Positions 1-10,562 are shown, counted from the first letter of the stretch. The stretch is DNA of 64,000 nt from Phycisphaerales bacterium (GCA_027019265.1 JALUWX010000122.1:52041-116040); one strand, 5' to 3'. The notes: a model not told the origin generated them from the letters alone. A program made the numbers and translations.

Positions 1-21
1 TTTCGATCGGATGGCGCGGGG

Positions 22-483
22 TCAGGTGTCGCGCGTGTAGGTCGCGTTCATGAAGACGGTCCAGGAGCCGTCGTCTTCGCGCTTCTGGGATCGGAGTGTG
101 CGTGTGTTGTCGTCGAGGACGGTGTAGATGTCCTGGTAGGGGACGAGTTTGGTCGGGTCCTCGAAGCTCGGGCCTTCGGTGTCGAGAGTGAGGGTGTCAC
201 CGTCTCGTGTGCCGTTGTAGATGAACATCTGCGCCATGGGTCCCCCGATCCAGGTCCCGATGTAGCGTTGGGTGTTGGGGTCGTACCCGAGGGTGAGGCG
301 CATGCGCATGGTGTCGTCGGTCCCGGGGATCTCGCCCTGTCCGTCCCCGACGATCCAGAGATCGGAGAAGGCGCGGACGGTTTCGGATCCGCTCGAGGAC
401 ATGTCGCCGCACTCGTGGGTGAAGGTCCAGTCTCCGAGGAGTTTCTTGAGCCATTCGTGGTGTTCGGTGGGTTCGCTGAACAT
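22..483 (-). CDS. DUF1579-like protein
   Basis: ORF from MFSEPTEHHEWLKKLLGDWTFTHECG...; W-L-GDW and lipocalin-like strand pattern resemble DUF1579. Confidence 0.7.
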   Translation of the reverse strand: MFSEPTEHHEWLKKLLGDWTFTHECGDMSSSGSETVRAFSDLWIVGDGQGEIPGTDDTMRMRLTLGYDPNTQRYIGTWIGGPMAQMFIYNGTRDGDTLTLDTEGPSFEDPTKLVPYQDIYTVLDDNTRTLRSQKREDDGSWTVFMNATYTRDT

Positions 484-569
484 GGGGTCTCCTGCGCGAT
501 GATGGTGGCGCACGATAGCGTCCATGTGTGGAGGTGTGCAAGCGGAGTTGGGGTGGGAAGGGGTGGAGC

Positions 570-1010
570 TCAGGCCGCGTTCGATCGAGAAGCGCTGAGT
601 TCTTGCTTGAATCGGTTGAGCGCGGCGAGGGCGGCGCGGCCGGAGACGGCGGGCTCGCCTCGCGCTTGGCGTGCGATGAAGCGGAAGACGGAGCGATCGA
701 GATCGACCCGATCGGAGAGATCGAGGACCCCCATCCCCCAATCGTCGAAGGAGCGGGCGCGGATGGGGGTATCGAACAGGACCTCGATGTTGGTGTGTCT
801 CGGATCTCGTCGGATCTTCTCGAACACGGTGTCGAGGTCGTCCCGTGATCCCTCGAGGACCTGGATGAAATGGGTCCCGGAGTAGAGGAGGAGCCCGGTG
901 AGCCCGTGCTTGGTGTTCTTTGCGTTCGCGATCCGGGCGAGCTCGTCGAGCTCGGATCGATCGAAACCCTCCCATGCGCTGCTCAGGTACACGATGTGAT
1001 GGAGGTCCAT
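570..1010 (-). CDS. BLUF domain protein (canonical Tyr8 and Gln present)
   Basis: MDLHHIVYLSS...GLTGLLLYSGTHFIQVLEG...DPRHTNIEVL matches BLUF pattern. Confidence 0.85.
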   Translation of the reverse strand: MDLHHIVYLSSAWEGFDRSELDELARIANAKNTKHGLTGLLLYSGTHFIQVLEGSRDDLDTVFEKIRRDPRHTNIEVLFDTPIRARSFDDWGMGVLDLSDRVDLDRSVFRFIARQARGEPAVSGRAALAALNRFKQELSASRSNAA

Positions 1011-1085
1011 CTCGATTCCTCTCGGGCCGCGATCAAGCGGGGTTGCGGGGGTGTGCGGGTCTGGGCATTGCAGGGCCGGGAACGG

Positions 1086-1532
1086 TCAGGCGACATAGCT
1101 GTCGCTGATCCAGGTGGTGTTATCGAGGTAGAAGTCGAGGAGCATCCGGTAGGCGGCATCGCCGGCGCTGCTCGGATCTTGTTTTGCCTTGTCCGCGATC
1201 TTCCGGATCCGTTCTCGATCGAGAGGCTCCATCCGGGCCATATTCAGGACACCCATCGAGCTGGAGATGAAGCTTCGTTCCTTGATGCGTGTGCTGAGGA
1301 GGACCTCGATCTCGGTGTGTCTGGGATCCCGTGCGATCTTCCCGAACATGGTGTCGAGCTTGTCTTTCTCTCCTTCGAGGACCTCGATGAAGTTGCCGTC
1401 GCAATAGATGAGGAGCCCGGTGATCCCGGCGCGCTCATTGTTGGATGAGGCGATAAGCGAGAGGTTCGAGAGCTCGAGCTCGGAGAACGGCCGGATCGCG
1501 GTGCTCATAAAAACGATGGTGTGGAGGTCCAT
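1086..1532 (-). CDS. BLUF-like protein with substituted photoactive residues
   Basis: MDLHTIVFMST...GITGLLIYCDGNFIEVLEG...DPRHTEIEVLL; Phe at the Tyr position, Glu at the Gln position. Confidence 0.8.
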   Translation of the reverse strand: MDLHTIVFMSTAIRPFSELELSNLSLIASSNNERAGITGLLIYCDGNFIEVLEGEKDKLDTMFGKIARDPRHTEIEVLLSTRIKERSFISSSMGVLNMARMEPLDRERIRKIADKAKQDPSSAGDAAYRMLLDFYLDNTTWISDSYVA

Positions 1533-1755
1533 ACGCAGCTCCTGTCGATCGGAAACCGTTCCGGATCGCAGCCTGACAGATCGGGCCGTGTTCGGATGAG
1601 CTTGTTCGAAAGCAGTGAAGATGTGCTTTCCAACACGCTGTCCGGCGAATAGAACATCGGGGGATGCGGGTGTTTCCCCTTGTCGTGGGAGTCCGGATGC
1701 GATTCGATCCATCTGGATGGGACCGGTAACCTGCCGTGGGTGAGGAGGACAAGCG

Positions 1756-2235
1756 ATGGCGAACCCGGACTGGAACCCGAGGACCTACGAGACGTTCGAT
1801 GATGTTCGAGCTGAGCTGGATCGCTTCGAGGAGGCGCATGCGCGTGGGACCCTCCGGGCGACGGGGGGTTGGAGCGCGGCGCAGATCTTGGAGCACTGCT
1901 CGATGCCGATCCTTGGCGCGTTGGACGGAGCGACTGGTGTGCAGCTTCCGCGGTACATGCGTGTGGCCGGGCGGTTTGTCTTTAAACCGATGCTCGGGAG
2001 GAGCCGGATGAAGCCGGGGATCAAGCTCCCGAAGAGCGCGTCGGCATGGATCCCCGAAGAATCACTGACGTTCGAGCGTGGGATGTCTTCGATGCGTGGG
2101 GTGCTCGATCGTCTCTCCAGCGGAGAGCGGATGATCCACGATTCGCCGTTGATGGGGAAAATGTCGCATGAGCAATGGACAACGCTGAATCTCGACCACT
2201 GCCGACTTCATTTCGGGTTCATCCAGTGCGATTGA
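1756..2235 (+). CDS. DUF1569-like protein
   Basis: W(S)AAQILEHCSMPI... and LNLDHCRLHFGFIQCD C-terminus resemble DUF1569/DinB-like proteins. Confidence 0.65.
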   Translation: MANPDWNPRTYETFDDVRAELDRFEEAHARGTLRATGGWSAAQILEHCSMPILGALDGATGVQLPRYMRVAGRFVFKPMLGRSRMKPGIKLPKSASAWIPEESLTFERGMSSMRGVLDRLSSGERMIHDSPLMGKMSHEQWTTLNLDHCRLHFGFIQCD

Positions 2236-2249
2236 TCTGTTCAATGTCC

Positions 2250-2286
2250 GTCGGCGGAACCCACGCGCGAGCGTGAGTTCGCCGAC
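2250..2286. terminator. Long GNRA-capped hairpin between convergent genes
   Basis: GTCGGCGGAACCCACGC-GCGA-GCGTGAGTTCGCCGAC; no T-run. Confidence 0.5.
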
Positions 2287-2337
2287 AGAACCCCTTGAGA
2301 CCCGGTCCTTCGAAGGTACCCGAAATCAAGGGGTTGC

Positions 2338-2829
2338 TCAAGCGTGTTCGTTGGAACCTGTGAGATCCTGCGCCCCCGAGGACCCGGGTTCGATGATGCA
2401 TGGAGCGCCGGACGACATGGCGTGATAGAACTCGGTGAGCATGCCCAGAGCGGCTTCGCCGGCGCGTTCGGTGTTCTGGAGCGCTGTATCCGCGATCATG
2501 GTGAGCGACTCACGATTGACGACCTTGTTGGGCTGGGAAGGGAGCACCCCCATCGAGGTGTCGGTGATCCATCGAGATTCGATCGGGCGATAGAGGAGGA
2601 CCTGGATATTGCCGTGCCGCTCGTCTCTGCTGATCCGCCCGAGGACCCGATCGAGGTCATCGCTATCACCCTCAAGGACCTCGAAGATGTACTCGGGGGA
2701 GTAGAGGAGCACGCTCTTGACATTGACCTTGGCGGCCCGCTCATGGATCTCACACGCGATCGCTTTGAGTTCGTGTTCTTCGAGCGGCCTGCGCGGGTTG
2801 CTCATAAAGACGAGAGTGTGAAGCCCCAT
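2338..2829 (-). CDS. BLUF-like protein with substituted photoactive residues
   Basis: MGLHTLVFMSN...VLLYSPEYIFEVLEGDSDDLDRVLGRISRDERH. Confidence 0.75.
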   Translation of the reverse strand: MGLHTLVFMSNPRRPLEEHELKAIACEIHERAAKVNVKSVLLYSPEYIFEVLEGDSDDLDRVLGRISRDERHGNIQVLLYRPIESRWITDTSMGVLPSQPNKVVNRESLTMIADTALQNTERAGEAALGMLTEFYHAMSSGAPCIIEPGSSGAQDLTGSNEHA

Positions 2830-2932
2830 GTCCCGATTCTCCTCAGTGACGATTCTTCCTGTTGTACAGGACTATCGTCTCAGGGGAGTCGAAGCGGACA
2901 AGATTGTGACGGAATGGGGCAAGTCACCGATT

Positions 2933-3508
2933 TTATCGCCCCGGATTCGGGGGTGATTCTTGCTCGATCGACCACGACAGCGACTCTCCTGTGCAGTCGA
3001 TGTGGATCGCGAAAAAGCCCGGGCCGCCGTCGGATCCGCTGTGTTCGTGCTTCCGGACCATCGGCCAGATGATCTCACGATCGGTGTTGGGAACGGGGAG
3101 GGAATCGAGCTCGTCGAGGGTGTGCCAACGGAGCTCGCCCTCGTCCATGTGCCCGTCCACGACTTCCACGGGGGTCATGACCCGGAAGTAGAAGAGGAGC
3201 CAGTGGGTTTTGGCTTCGAAGGCTTTCTCGGAGATGAGCCCGACGAGACGGATGTCATCGATCCCGACATCGATCCCGGCCTCTTCCTTGATCTCGCGCT
3301 GGGCGCATTGGGTGGGTGATTCCCCCAGCGCCATCTCGAGCTTCCCGCCGATGGGTGAGCAGAGCCCTTTGTTGGGTTCCTTGTTGCGATGGAGCAGGAG
3401 GAGTCTGCCGTCCTTGTCGCGCAGATCGCAGAGACACGCGAGCTTGTAGGGGAGTGTGTTGCTCGGGTCTTCGGTCAAACCCGGGAGGATGTTCGCGGCG
3501 TCGCTCAT
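2933..3508 (-). CDS. NUDIX hydrolase
   Basis: Nudix box GGKLEMALGESPTQCAQREIKEEAGI. Confidence 0.9.
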   Translation of the reverse strand: MSDAANILPGLTEDPSNTLPYKLACLCDLRDKDGRLLLLHRNKEPNKGLCSPIGGKLEMALGESPTQCAQREIKEEAGIDVGIDDIRLVGLISEKAFEAKTHWLLFYFRVMTPVEVVDGHMDEGELRWHTLDELDSLPVPNTDREIIWPMVRKHEHSGSDGGPGFFAIHIDCTGESLSWSIEQESPPNPGR

Positions 3509-3665
3509 GGGGGAGGGTAGGTCCTGAGGAGGTTGGGGGGGCAGAATGAACGATTTCTCACTGGCGGGGGACGTGGTGGTTGGTAGGGTAGAAGTGCACC
3601 AACTTTGAATCTTGCAGGCACAACACAGCGGCGATGGGTGCGGCCGCGAGAAAGGACGCCGGATC

Positions 3666-3956
3666 ATGCACGAAGCCACGGTCCATCGGAACCCCTCAGC
3701 ACATCAACGTTCGGACAGCGCGCGATCCGATCCCGAGGGTCGTCCCGCGCACCCCGAGATCGGGACAAAGTCGATCAGTATTCTGCTCATGAGTGTCGTG
3801 GTCGCGCTACTTGTCGCGGCGATCGTGCTCGCGATCTTCACGACATGGCCGTTTGCTGTTGCGGTCGGGGCGCTCGGGTTGCTGCTGTATGTGGGGAACC
3901 CCGTCGTGTGGGCGGCGATCCTGAGAACCCAAGACACGTCGCGCTTCGGCGGGTGA
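3666..3956 (+). CDS. Small membrane protein, unknown function
   Basis: Two hydrophobic segments; isolated ORF. Confidence 0.5.
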   Translation: MHEATVHRNPSAHQRSDSARSDPEGRPAHPEIGTKSISILLMSVVVALLVAAIVLAIFTTWPFAVAVGALGLLLYVGNPVVWAAILRTQDTSRFGG

Positions 3957-5189
3957 TCAGGAGATCACCCCGACACGCTTGAGGGCGCGTTCGAACTGGG
4001 ACCAGCGCTGCTCGACGCTCCCCGTGTACCCGATGGAGATGCGCACAAGACCCGGCGCGATCCCCGCTTGGCGCAGCGCCTCGTCCGTCATCTCGCTCGA
4101 GGTCGATCGCGCGGAGCACGACATCAGGGTGTCGAAGTACCCGAGGGAGACGGCCATGTACCCGAAGCGCTCGTCGTTCTGGAGGGTCTCCATGAGCGCG
4201 TCCGCGCGTTCGCTCGACCCGACATCGAGCGCGAAGACACCCCCCGCGCCGTAGTCGTCGTTCGCGATGCGTTTGAGCACCTCGTGATCCGGATGGTCCG
4301 TGAGCCCCGGGTAGATCACGTCGATCCCGAGATCCTGGATGCGCTGCGCGAAGATCGAGGCGCGTTTCCCGTGCTCGACCATGCGCAGTCCGAGGTGGGG
4401 AAGGCGCAGGGAGATATCGAAGGCCGTCCTCGGATCCATGGTGGGTCCGAGGAGCATGAGCGATCCGACATGGAGATCCATGAGGGATCCGATGAACTCG
4501 TATGAGCCGCAGATGACCCCGGCGATGAAGTCGGACGCGCCGTTGAGGAACTTGGTCGCGCTCGCGACGACGACGTCCGCGCCCAAGCGGATCGGGGAGA
4601 CGACGAGGGGGGTGAAGGTGTTGTCCACGACGAGTTTCGCGCCCCGATCGTGCGCGATCTTCGCGAGCTTGGGGATGTCGCTCACGCGCAGGGTCGGGTT
4701 GCTCATCGTCTCGACGTAGAGGACCTTGGTGTTGTCACGGAACGCGTTCTCGACCTGTTCAAGATCGTGCGCGGCGACGAACGTGGTTTCGATGTTGCAC
4801 TTGAGGGGGAGGTAGTCGTGGAAGAACGCGTAGGTCCCGCCGTACAGGGTGTCGGTGGAGACGATGTGGTCCCCGGCGTTGCAGATCTGGGTGATCGCGG
4901 CGCTGATCGCGCCCATCCCGGAGGCGCACGCGTATCCCGCTTCGGAGCCCTCGATGGCCGCGACCTGTTTCCCGAGGTTGTAGACCGTGGGGTTGAAGTG
5001 CCGGCCGTAGAGGTAGCAGCCCCCTTCGTCGGGTCCGTGCTGACCCTGGAAGATCTCGGGCATGGTGTGCGCGTTCATGACGGTGAAGGTGGTGGACGCT
5101 TCGATCGACATGTTGACGCCGCCGTGCTCTCCGAACTCGTGCTTGGCGTCGGCGAGGGCTTCGATGGGGTTGGCTTTGATGGGGTCCAC
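3957..5189 (-). CDS. Cys/Met metabolism PLP-dependent enzyme (trans-sulfuration family)
   Basis: YGRHFNPTVYNLGKQVAAIEGSEAGYACASGMGAI; VVASATKFLNG PLP Lys motif; GTG start. Confidence 0.9.
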   Translation of the reverse strand: MDPIKANPIEALADAKHEFGEHGGVNMSIEASTTFTVMNAHTMPEIFQGQHGPDEGGCYLYGRHFNPTVYNLGKQVAAIEGSEAGYACASGMGAISAAITQICNAGDHIVSTDTLYGGTYAFFHDYLPLKCNIETTFVAAHDLEQVENAFRDNTKVLYVETMSNPTLRVSDIPKLAKIAHDRGAKLVVDNTFTPLVVSPIRLGADVVVASATKFLNGASDFIAGVICGSYEFIGSLMDLHVGSLMLLGPTMDPRTAFDISLRLPHLGLRMVEHGKRASIFAQRIQDLGIDVIYPGLTDHPDHEVLKRIANDDYGAGGVFALDVGSSERADALMETLQNDERFGYMAVSLGYFDTLMSCSARSTSSEMTDEALRQAGIAPGLVRISIGYTGSVEQRWSQFERALKRVGVIS

Positions 5190-5315
5190 GGGTCGTCCTC
5201 TCTCCGGTGCTGACAATGGGCGCGCCGTCGCGCGGAACACGGAATGAGTATTGGCGTTTCAGGGCTCGAAAATCAGTGAGAACCGTGCGCGGACCTCAAC
5301 CGGGCTTCGGAACAG

Positions 5316-7145
5316 TTACTCGTGGACCCAGGCCGTGCGGTCCGTCGCGACGTGGTAGTGGGGGTCTTCGGAGATATTCACTTCCACGAGGTCCCCAGCG
5401 CGATCGAGGAGTCGGCGGCAGTCCTCACTCAGGTGGCGCAGATGGAGCTGTTTGCCCTGCTTTTGGTAGCGTTCCGCGAGCGCGTTGATCGCTTCGAGCC
5501 CGGACTGGTCGTACACGCGCGAGAAGTAGAAATCGATGACCACGTCGTCGGGGTCGCGCGCGGGGTCGAAGAGGTCCCGGAAGCGCGAGACGGACCCGAA
5601 GAACAGCACACCGTGGAGCTGGTAGATCCGGGACCCGTGCTCGTTGTCCTGGACATCGGCGACGAGGTACTTGCTTTTGTTCCACGCGAAGACGAGCGCG
5701 GACAGCGCCACCCCGATGACGACGGCCGTCGCGAGGTCGTGCATGAACACGGTGTAGAGCGCGACGACAAGCATGATGAGGACTTCGGGGATGGGGATCC
5801 GGCGCCAGGTCTGGAGCGTGGTCCATTCGAAGGTCCCGATGACGACCATGAACATGACCCCGACGAGCGCCGCGACGGGGACGGACTCGATGAGGGGGGA
5901 GAGGAAGAGGATGAAGAGGAGCATGGTGATCGCGGCGGTGATCCCGGAGAGGCGCCCGCGCCCGCCGCTCTTCACGTTGATGAGGGATTGGCCGATCATT
6001 GCGCACCCGCCCATAGACCCGAAGAACCCGGAGGTGATGTTCGCGATCCCCTGACCCACGCATTCCCGGTTCCCGCTCCCGCGCGTTTCCGTGAGCTCGT
6101 CTACGAGGGTCATGGTCATCAGTGATTCGATGAGCCCGACCCCGGCGAGGACCACGGAGAAGGGGAGGATGATGAGGAAGGTGTCCCAGGTGAAGGGTGG
6201 GAGCTCGAAATCGAACCACGCGGGTCTCGGGAGACCCCCGGCAATCCCGACGGTGTCGAGGTCCACGGAATCGATGGCCGCTTGTGTCTCCGCTTCGGTG
6301 AGGGGCGCGATCGGCGCGTGCTCGCTCGGGACCGCTTCGACCCCCTCGGGGAGGGTGGCGCTCAGGGCGCTGAGCGCTTGGGTGTCCTTCTCGTGCTGCG
6401 CCGTTGCGACGGCGGCCGCTCTTGTGTTGTCGATGAGGACATCGCGCACGGTGAGGACGGTGCGCTCGGGTTCGGTGCCTTCGGTGTCCGACGCGCTGTT
6501 CGCGTTGATCACCAGCGCGACGAGAGAGATGGAGACGATCGCGACGAGCGAGGACGGGACGGCGCGGGTGAGCTTGGGGAGGATCGCGATGATTGCCATC
6601 GTGACTCCGACGAGCGCGAGCATGAGCCAGAGGCGGGATCCCGAGACGTACTCGAGGACCCCGTTGTCCCCGAGGGTTTTGAAGCTCCCGAACTGCGCCG
6701 TGAGGATGACGATCGCGAGCCCGTTGACGAACCCGAGCATCACAGGGTGGGGGACGATCCGGATGAGCTTCCCGAGGCGCAGGACCCCGACGAGGATCTG
6801 GAGGATCCCGCACAGCACGATCGCCGGGAAGAGGTATCCGATCCCGTGGTGGGTGACGAGACCCACGGCGACGACGGCCATCGCGCCGGTTGCGCCCGAG
6901 ATCATCCCGGGTCGGCCTCCGAAGATGGAGGTCAGCAGACACATGATGAATGCGGCGTAGAGCCCGACGAGGGGTGGGACGTTCGCGACAAACGCGAACG
7001 CGACGGCTTCCGGGACGAGCGCGAGCGCGACCGTGATCCCAGAGAGGACCTCCGCTTTGGGTGATCCGGACATCGCGGAGCGGATGTCGAACACGAGGAG
7101 TTTGGATTTGAGCTTGTCGGAGAGGGTGTTCGTGGAGTCGGACAT
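5316..7145 (-). CDS. SulP family anion transporter with STAS domain
   Basis: [43 protein letters not shown]-terminal STAS-like region. Confidence 0.9.
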   Translation of the reverse strand: MSDSTNTLSDKLKSKLLVFDIRSAMSGSPKAEVLSGITVALALVPEAVAFAFVANVPPLVGLYAAFIMCLLTSIFGGRPGMISGATGAMAVVAVGLVTHHGIGYLFPAIVLCGILQILVGVLRLGKLIRIVPHPVMLGFVNGLAIVILTAQFGSFKTLGDNGVLEYVSGSRLWLMLALVGVTMAIIAILPKLTRAVPSSLVAIVSISLVALVINANSASDTEGTEPERTVLTVRDVLIDNTRAAAVATAQHEKDTQALSALSATLPEGVEAVPSEHAPIAPLTEAETQAAIDSVDLDTVGIAGGLPRPAWFDFELPPFTWDTFLIILPFSVVLAGVGLIESLMTMTLVDELTETRGSGNRECVGQGIANITSGFFGSMGGCAMIGQSLINVKSGGRGRLSGITAAITMLLFILFLSPLIESVPVAALVGVMFMVVIGTFEWTTLQTWRRIPIPEVLIMLVVALYTVFMHDLATAVVIGVALSALVFAWNKSKYLVADVQDNEHGSRIYQLHGVLFFGSVSRFRDLFDPARDPDDVVIDFYFSRVYDQSGLEAINALAERYQKQGKQLHLRHLSEDCRRLLDRAGDLVEVNISEDPHYHVATDRTAWVHE

Positions 7146-7406
7146 CCGGGTTTGTCCTCGTGACAGGGGGACAACAGCTCGCGCGTCTCTGCGCGGGTTG
7201 GTCGTATCTGGTGATTCTGGCAGGTGGGCCGCGGATCACGGCCGGGCACGCAAGGTCAAGGGTAGGCCGCAGATCCGGACGATCGGAATGGGCTTGGATC
7301 TGTGGTTCGGGTGCTGATCCTCGGCAATCCGGGCAGAGGAGGGTATCATCCGCACTCGTACGTGGACCCAGACGCGCCCCGATCAGGTGAGAAGGAAGGC
7401 CGCTTC

Positions 7407-8801
7407 ATGTCGTTTCCGGAGTCATTTTTGTGGGGGGTCGCGTCCGCGGCGTTTCAGGTCGAGGGTTCGCCGGACGGCGACGGGCGGGGCGCGAGCGTGT
7501 GGGATACGTATTGCGACACGGAGGGCAAGGTCTTCCAGGGACACACGGGGAAGGTCGCGTGTGATTCGTACCAGCGGTATCAAGAGGATGTCGATCTGAT
7601 TTCCGGGCTCGGGGCCGGGGGGTATCGGTTCTCGATCTCGTGGTCGCGATTGTTCCCGAACGGGATCGGGGATCGGAACGAAGCGGGCTTCGAGTACTAC
7701 GACAAGCTGATCGATGCGCTCCTCGAACGCGGGATCCAGCCCTGGGTGACCCTGTTCCACTGGGACCTCCCCCAGGCGCTCCACGACAAGGGCGGGTGGC
7801 TGTCCGAGGATGCGCCGCGATGGTTCGAGGAGTACACCCGCGCGGTGGTCGATCGCTACTCGGATCGGGTGACCCACTGGTTCACGCTCAACGAACCGGC
7901 GATTTTCCTGGGGCAGGGGCATCAGCTCGGGATCCATGCGCCGGGTCTGAAGCTCCCGCGCAAGGACGTGCTGCGCGCGACCCATCACGCGCTGCTCGCG
8001 CACGGGCGTGCCGTCAAGGTGATCCGTGAACACGCGAAAGCGACCCCGACGATCGGGTTCGCGCCCGTCGGGAATCTGAGTGTTCCCCACACGAACACGG
8101 ACGCGGACATCGCGGCCGCGCGTCGCGCGTCATTCGAGATCCAGGACTGCGACAACTGGACCTACAACTACAGCTGGTACTGCGATCCGGTTCTGCTGGG
8201 TCACTACCCGGAGCAGGGGCTCCGGTTTTTCGGGGACGATGCGCCCGAGTGCTCTCAGGCCGACCTTGATCTGATGTGCCAACCCCTCGACATGTTCGGG
8301 GTGAACATCTACGGCGCGGGGACGGTCCGCGCGACGGGGAACGGGGGGGGCGGGGACGACTACGAGTTTGTCCCGCGCCCGCGCGGGTTCCCGATGACGA
8401 TGTTCCGTTGGGAAGTGGTCCCCGAGGCGCTGTACTGGGGTCCGAAGTTCCTCCAGGAGCGCTACAAGCTCCCCGTGGTCATCACGGAGAACGGGCTCGC
8501 GTCGATGGACTGGGTGCACCATGACGGCAAGGTCCACGATCCCGCGCGGATCGATTACCTGACGCGCTATCTCAATGCCCTGCGCCGAACGATCCGGGAC
8601 GGGGTGGATGTGCGCGGGTACTTCCAGTGGTCGATCCTCGACAACTTTGAGTGGGCCGAGGGGTACGCGCTCCGTTTCGGGCTCGTGTACATGGATTACA
8701 CGACCATGCGTCGGATCCCGAAGGACTCGTACGGGTGGTATCGGGACGTGATCCGAACGAACGGTGAACAGATCCCCGAGGATCTGGTCCCGTTGATGTA
8801 A
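7407..8801 (+). CDS. GH1 beta-glucosidase
   Basis: MSFPESFLWGVASAAFQVEG...TLNEP...VITENGLA. Confidence 0.95.
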   Translation: MSFPESFLWGVASAAFQVEGSPDGDGRGASVWDTYCDTEGKVFQGHTGKVACDSYQRYQEDVDLISGLGAGGYRFSISWSRLFPNGIGDRNEAGFEYYDKLIDALLERGIQPWVTLFHWDLPQALHDKGGWLSEDAPRWFEEYTRAVVDRYSDRVTHWFTLNEPAIFLGQGHQLGIHAPGLKLPRKDVLRATHHALLAHGRAVKVIREHAKATPTIGFAPVGNLSVPHTNTDADIAAARRASFEIQDCDNWTYNYSWYCDPVLLGHYPEQGLRFFGDDAPECSQADLDLMCQPLDMFGVNIYGAGTVRATGNGGGGDDYEFVPRPRGFPMTMFRWEVVPEALYWGPKFLQERYKLPVVITENGLASMDWVHHDGKVHDPARIDYLTRYLNALRRTIRDGVDVRGYFQWSILDNFEWAEGYALRFGLVYMDYTTMRRIPKDSYGWYRDVIRTNGEQIPEDLVPLM

Positions 8802-8892
8802 CAGTCCCGGACCTTCCGGGTGGTCCATTCAAAAAAGTCCTTGGATCAGGCGATTTCAGCTTCCCCAAGCTGGGGTGTGCGTGTTACGATGA

Positions 8893-8905
8893 TGTAACAG
8901 TTACA
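8893..8905. promoter_or_regulatory. Palindromic operator candidate TGTAACAGTTACA
   Basis: 13-bp perfect palindrome 31 bp upstream of ATG 8937. Confidence 0.7.
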
Positions 8906-8936
8906 AACACCACTCTTGAAAACAGGAGAGTTCGAG

Positions 8937-9626
8937 ATGTTCAACCGTCTGACAACGTCGATCGCGCTTGCGTGTGTGTGCACCGGTGCGCACGCCCAAA
9001 ACCTCATGTCCAATGGCTCGTTCGAGACCCCGGGTCCCGGATTCGTGCTGTTCCAGGACTGGCAGAACTTCGGGAACGTGTTCGCCGACATCGGCGGCGT
9101 TGAAGTCCCCGCGCAGGAAGGGATGGCGAGCTGCAAGATGTTCGGTTCCTCCATCGGGACCCAGAGCGACCAGGTGCTGCTCCAGACGGTGCCCGGGATC
9201 AACGCGGGTGAGCTCTACACCCTGTCCGGGTTTGTCTGGGAGAACTCCGCGGACCCGCTCGGGGACGAGAACATCATCATCCTCCAGATGAACTTCCAGG
9301 ACGCCGGCGGCACGACGCTCGAGACGGTCGAAGTCAACATGTTCGATCCGATGAGCGATCCCTCCGACGAGTGGATCCCGGGTTCGGTTTCGGGGATCGC
9401 GCCCGCCGGGACCTCGCAGATCCTTGTCGCCGTGCTCCACATCCAGCTCGGCGCGGACCAGGGCTTCCCGACCCAGGGTGGTGGCGCGTCGTTCTGGGAC
9501 AACATCCAGCTCGTCGCGGGTGATGCGCCCTGCAACAACCCGGCGGACTTCGACGGGAACGGGGAGCTCGACTTCTTCGACATCTCCGCGTTCCTCAACG
9601 CGTTTGCCGAGGGATGCCCCGAGTAA
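8937..9626 (+). CDS. Secreted protein with carbohydrate-binding-like region and dockerin-like tail
   Basis: Signal peptide; C-terminal NPADFDGNGELDFFDISAFLNAFAEGCPE. Confidence 0.8.
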   Translation: MFNRLTTSIALACVCTGAHAQNLMSNGSFETPGPGFVLFQDWQNFGNVFADIGGVEVPAQEGMASCKMFGSSIGTQSDQVLLQTVPGINAGELYTLSGFVWENSADPLGDENIIILQMNFQDAGGTTLETVEVNMFDPMSDPSDEWIPGSVSGIAPAGTSQILVAVLHIQLGADQGFPTQGGGASFWDNIQLVAGDAPCNNPADFDGNGELDFFDISAFLNAFAEGCPE

Positions 9627-9657
9627 GCCGATTTACGCTTCTCGTGTTTGAACCACG

Positions 9658-9693
9658 AACGGGCGGGTCCGGAAGGGCTCGCCCGTTTCTTTG
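9658..9693. terminator. Rho-independent terminator between convergent genes
   Basis: AACGGGCG...CGCCCGTT followed by TCTTTGT. Confidence 0.75.
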
Positions 9694-9713
9694 TGTGGAC
9701 TCGGTGCTCGGGT

Positions 9714-10562
9714 TCAGCCCTTGACCGCGCCGCTGGTGAGTCCGGAGATGAACTGCTTCTGGAGGATGAGGAAGAGGAGCGCGACGGGCGCGACCGAGAC
9801 AACGGTCGCCGCCATCAGGAGCCCGTAGTCGGTTCGGTAGACACCCCGGAGCTGCGCGATCGCGACGGAGAGGGGCTGCTTGTCCGCGCTCTGGATGACA
9901 ATCTGGGGGGAGATGAAGTTGTTCCACATCGCGAGGAACGTGATGAGCATGAACGCCCCGATCATCGGACGGATCAGGGGGAGCACGATGACGAAGAAGA
10001 TGGAGAGCTCGGAGCACCCGTCGATGCGCGCCGCTTCGAGGAGCTGATCGGGGACGCTCTGAAGCACGGCCTGTCTGAACAGGAACACCCCGAATGCGGG
10101 CGCGAAAGCGGGGAGCAGCAAACCCCACGCGGTGTCGAGCAGCCCGAGGTCGTAGAGGAGCTCGTACCCCGGCGCGATGAGGAGTGAGGGGGGGACGATG
10201 AGCGCGCCGAGGATGAGGAGGGTCAGGAGCCCGTTCCCACGGAAGCGGAACTTCGCGAGCGCGTAGCCGGTCGAGGCGCAGAAGAGGGTGGCGAAGATCG
10301 CGGCGGCCGACGAGTAGAAGATGGAGTTGAGCAGCGCACGTCCGAACCCGAGCCCGAAGAGGTTGGTGTAGTTGTCGAGGGTGAGCGCGCCCCAATCGAC
10401 CCCGAAGAGCCCGTCCCCGGGGGGGAGGAAGAGGGCGCTGAAGAACGCTTCGCTGGGTTTGAGCGACGCGATGATGAGCCACGCGAAGGGGATGAGCACG
10501 ATGATCCCGAGCGCGATGAGCCCGAGGTGGAGCGCGAGCTTGTGGAGGAGGGGTTTGCTCAT
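9714..10562 (-). CDS. Carbohydrate ABC transporter permease (MalG-like)
   Basis: Permease EAA-like motif EAARIDGCSELSIFFVIVLPLIRP. Confidence 0.9.
   Translation of the reverse strand: MSKPLLHKLALHLGLIALGIIVLIPFAWLIIASLKPSEAFFSALFLPPGDGLFGVDWGALTLDNYTNLFGLGFGRALLNSIFYSSAAAIFATLFCASTGYALAKFRFRGNGLLTLLILGALIVPPSLLIAPGYELLYDLGLLDTAWGLLLPAFAPAFGVFLFRQAVLQSVPDQLLEAARIDGCSELSIFFVIVLPLIRPMIGAFMLITFLAMWNNFISPQIVIQSADKQPLSVAIAQLRGVYRTDYGLLMAATVVSVAPVALLFLILQKQFISGLTSGAVKG

Noticed and set aside
5322-7239. Long overlapping ORFs (5322-6125 +, 5425-7239 -, 6091-6960 +) over the SulP gene
   Set aside because: Shadow ORFs from high GC; Arg/His/Pro-rich or Asp/Glu-rich low-complexity translations. The SulP frame has clear family motifs.
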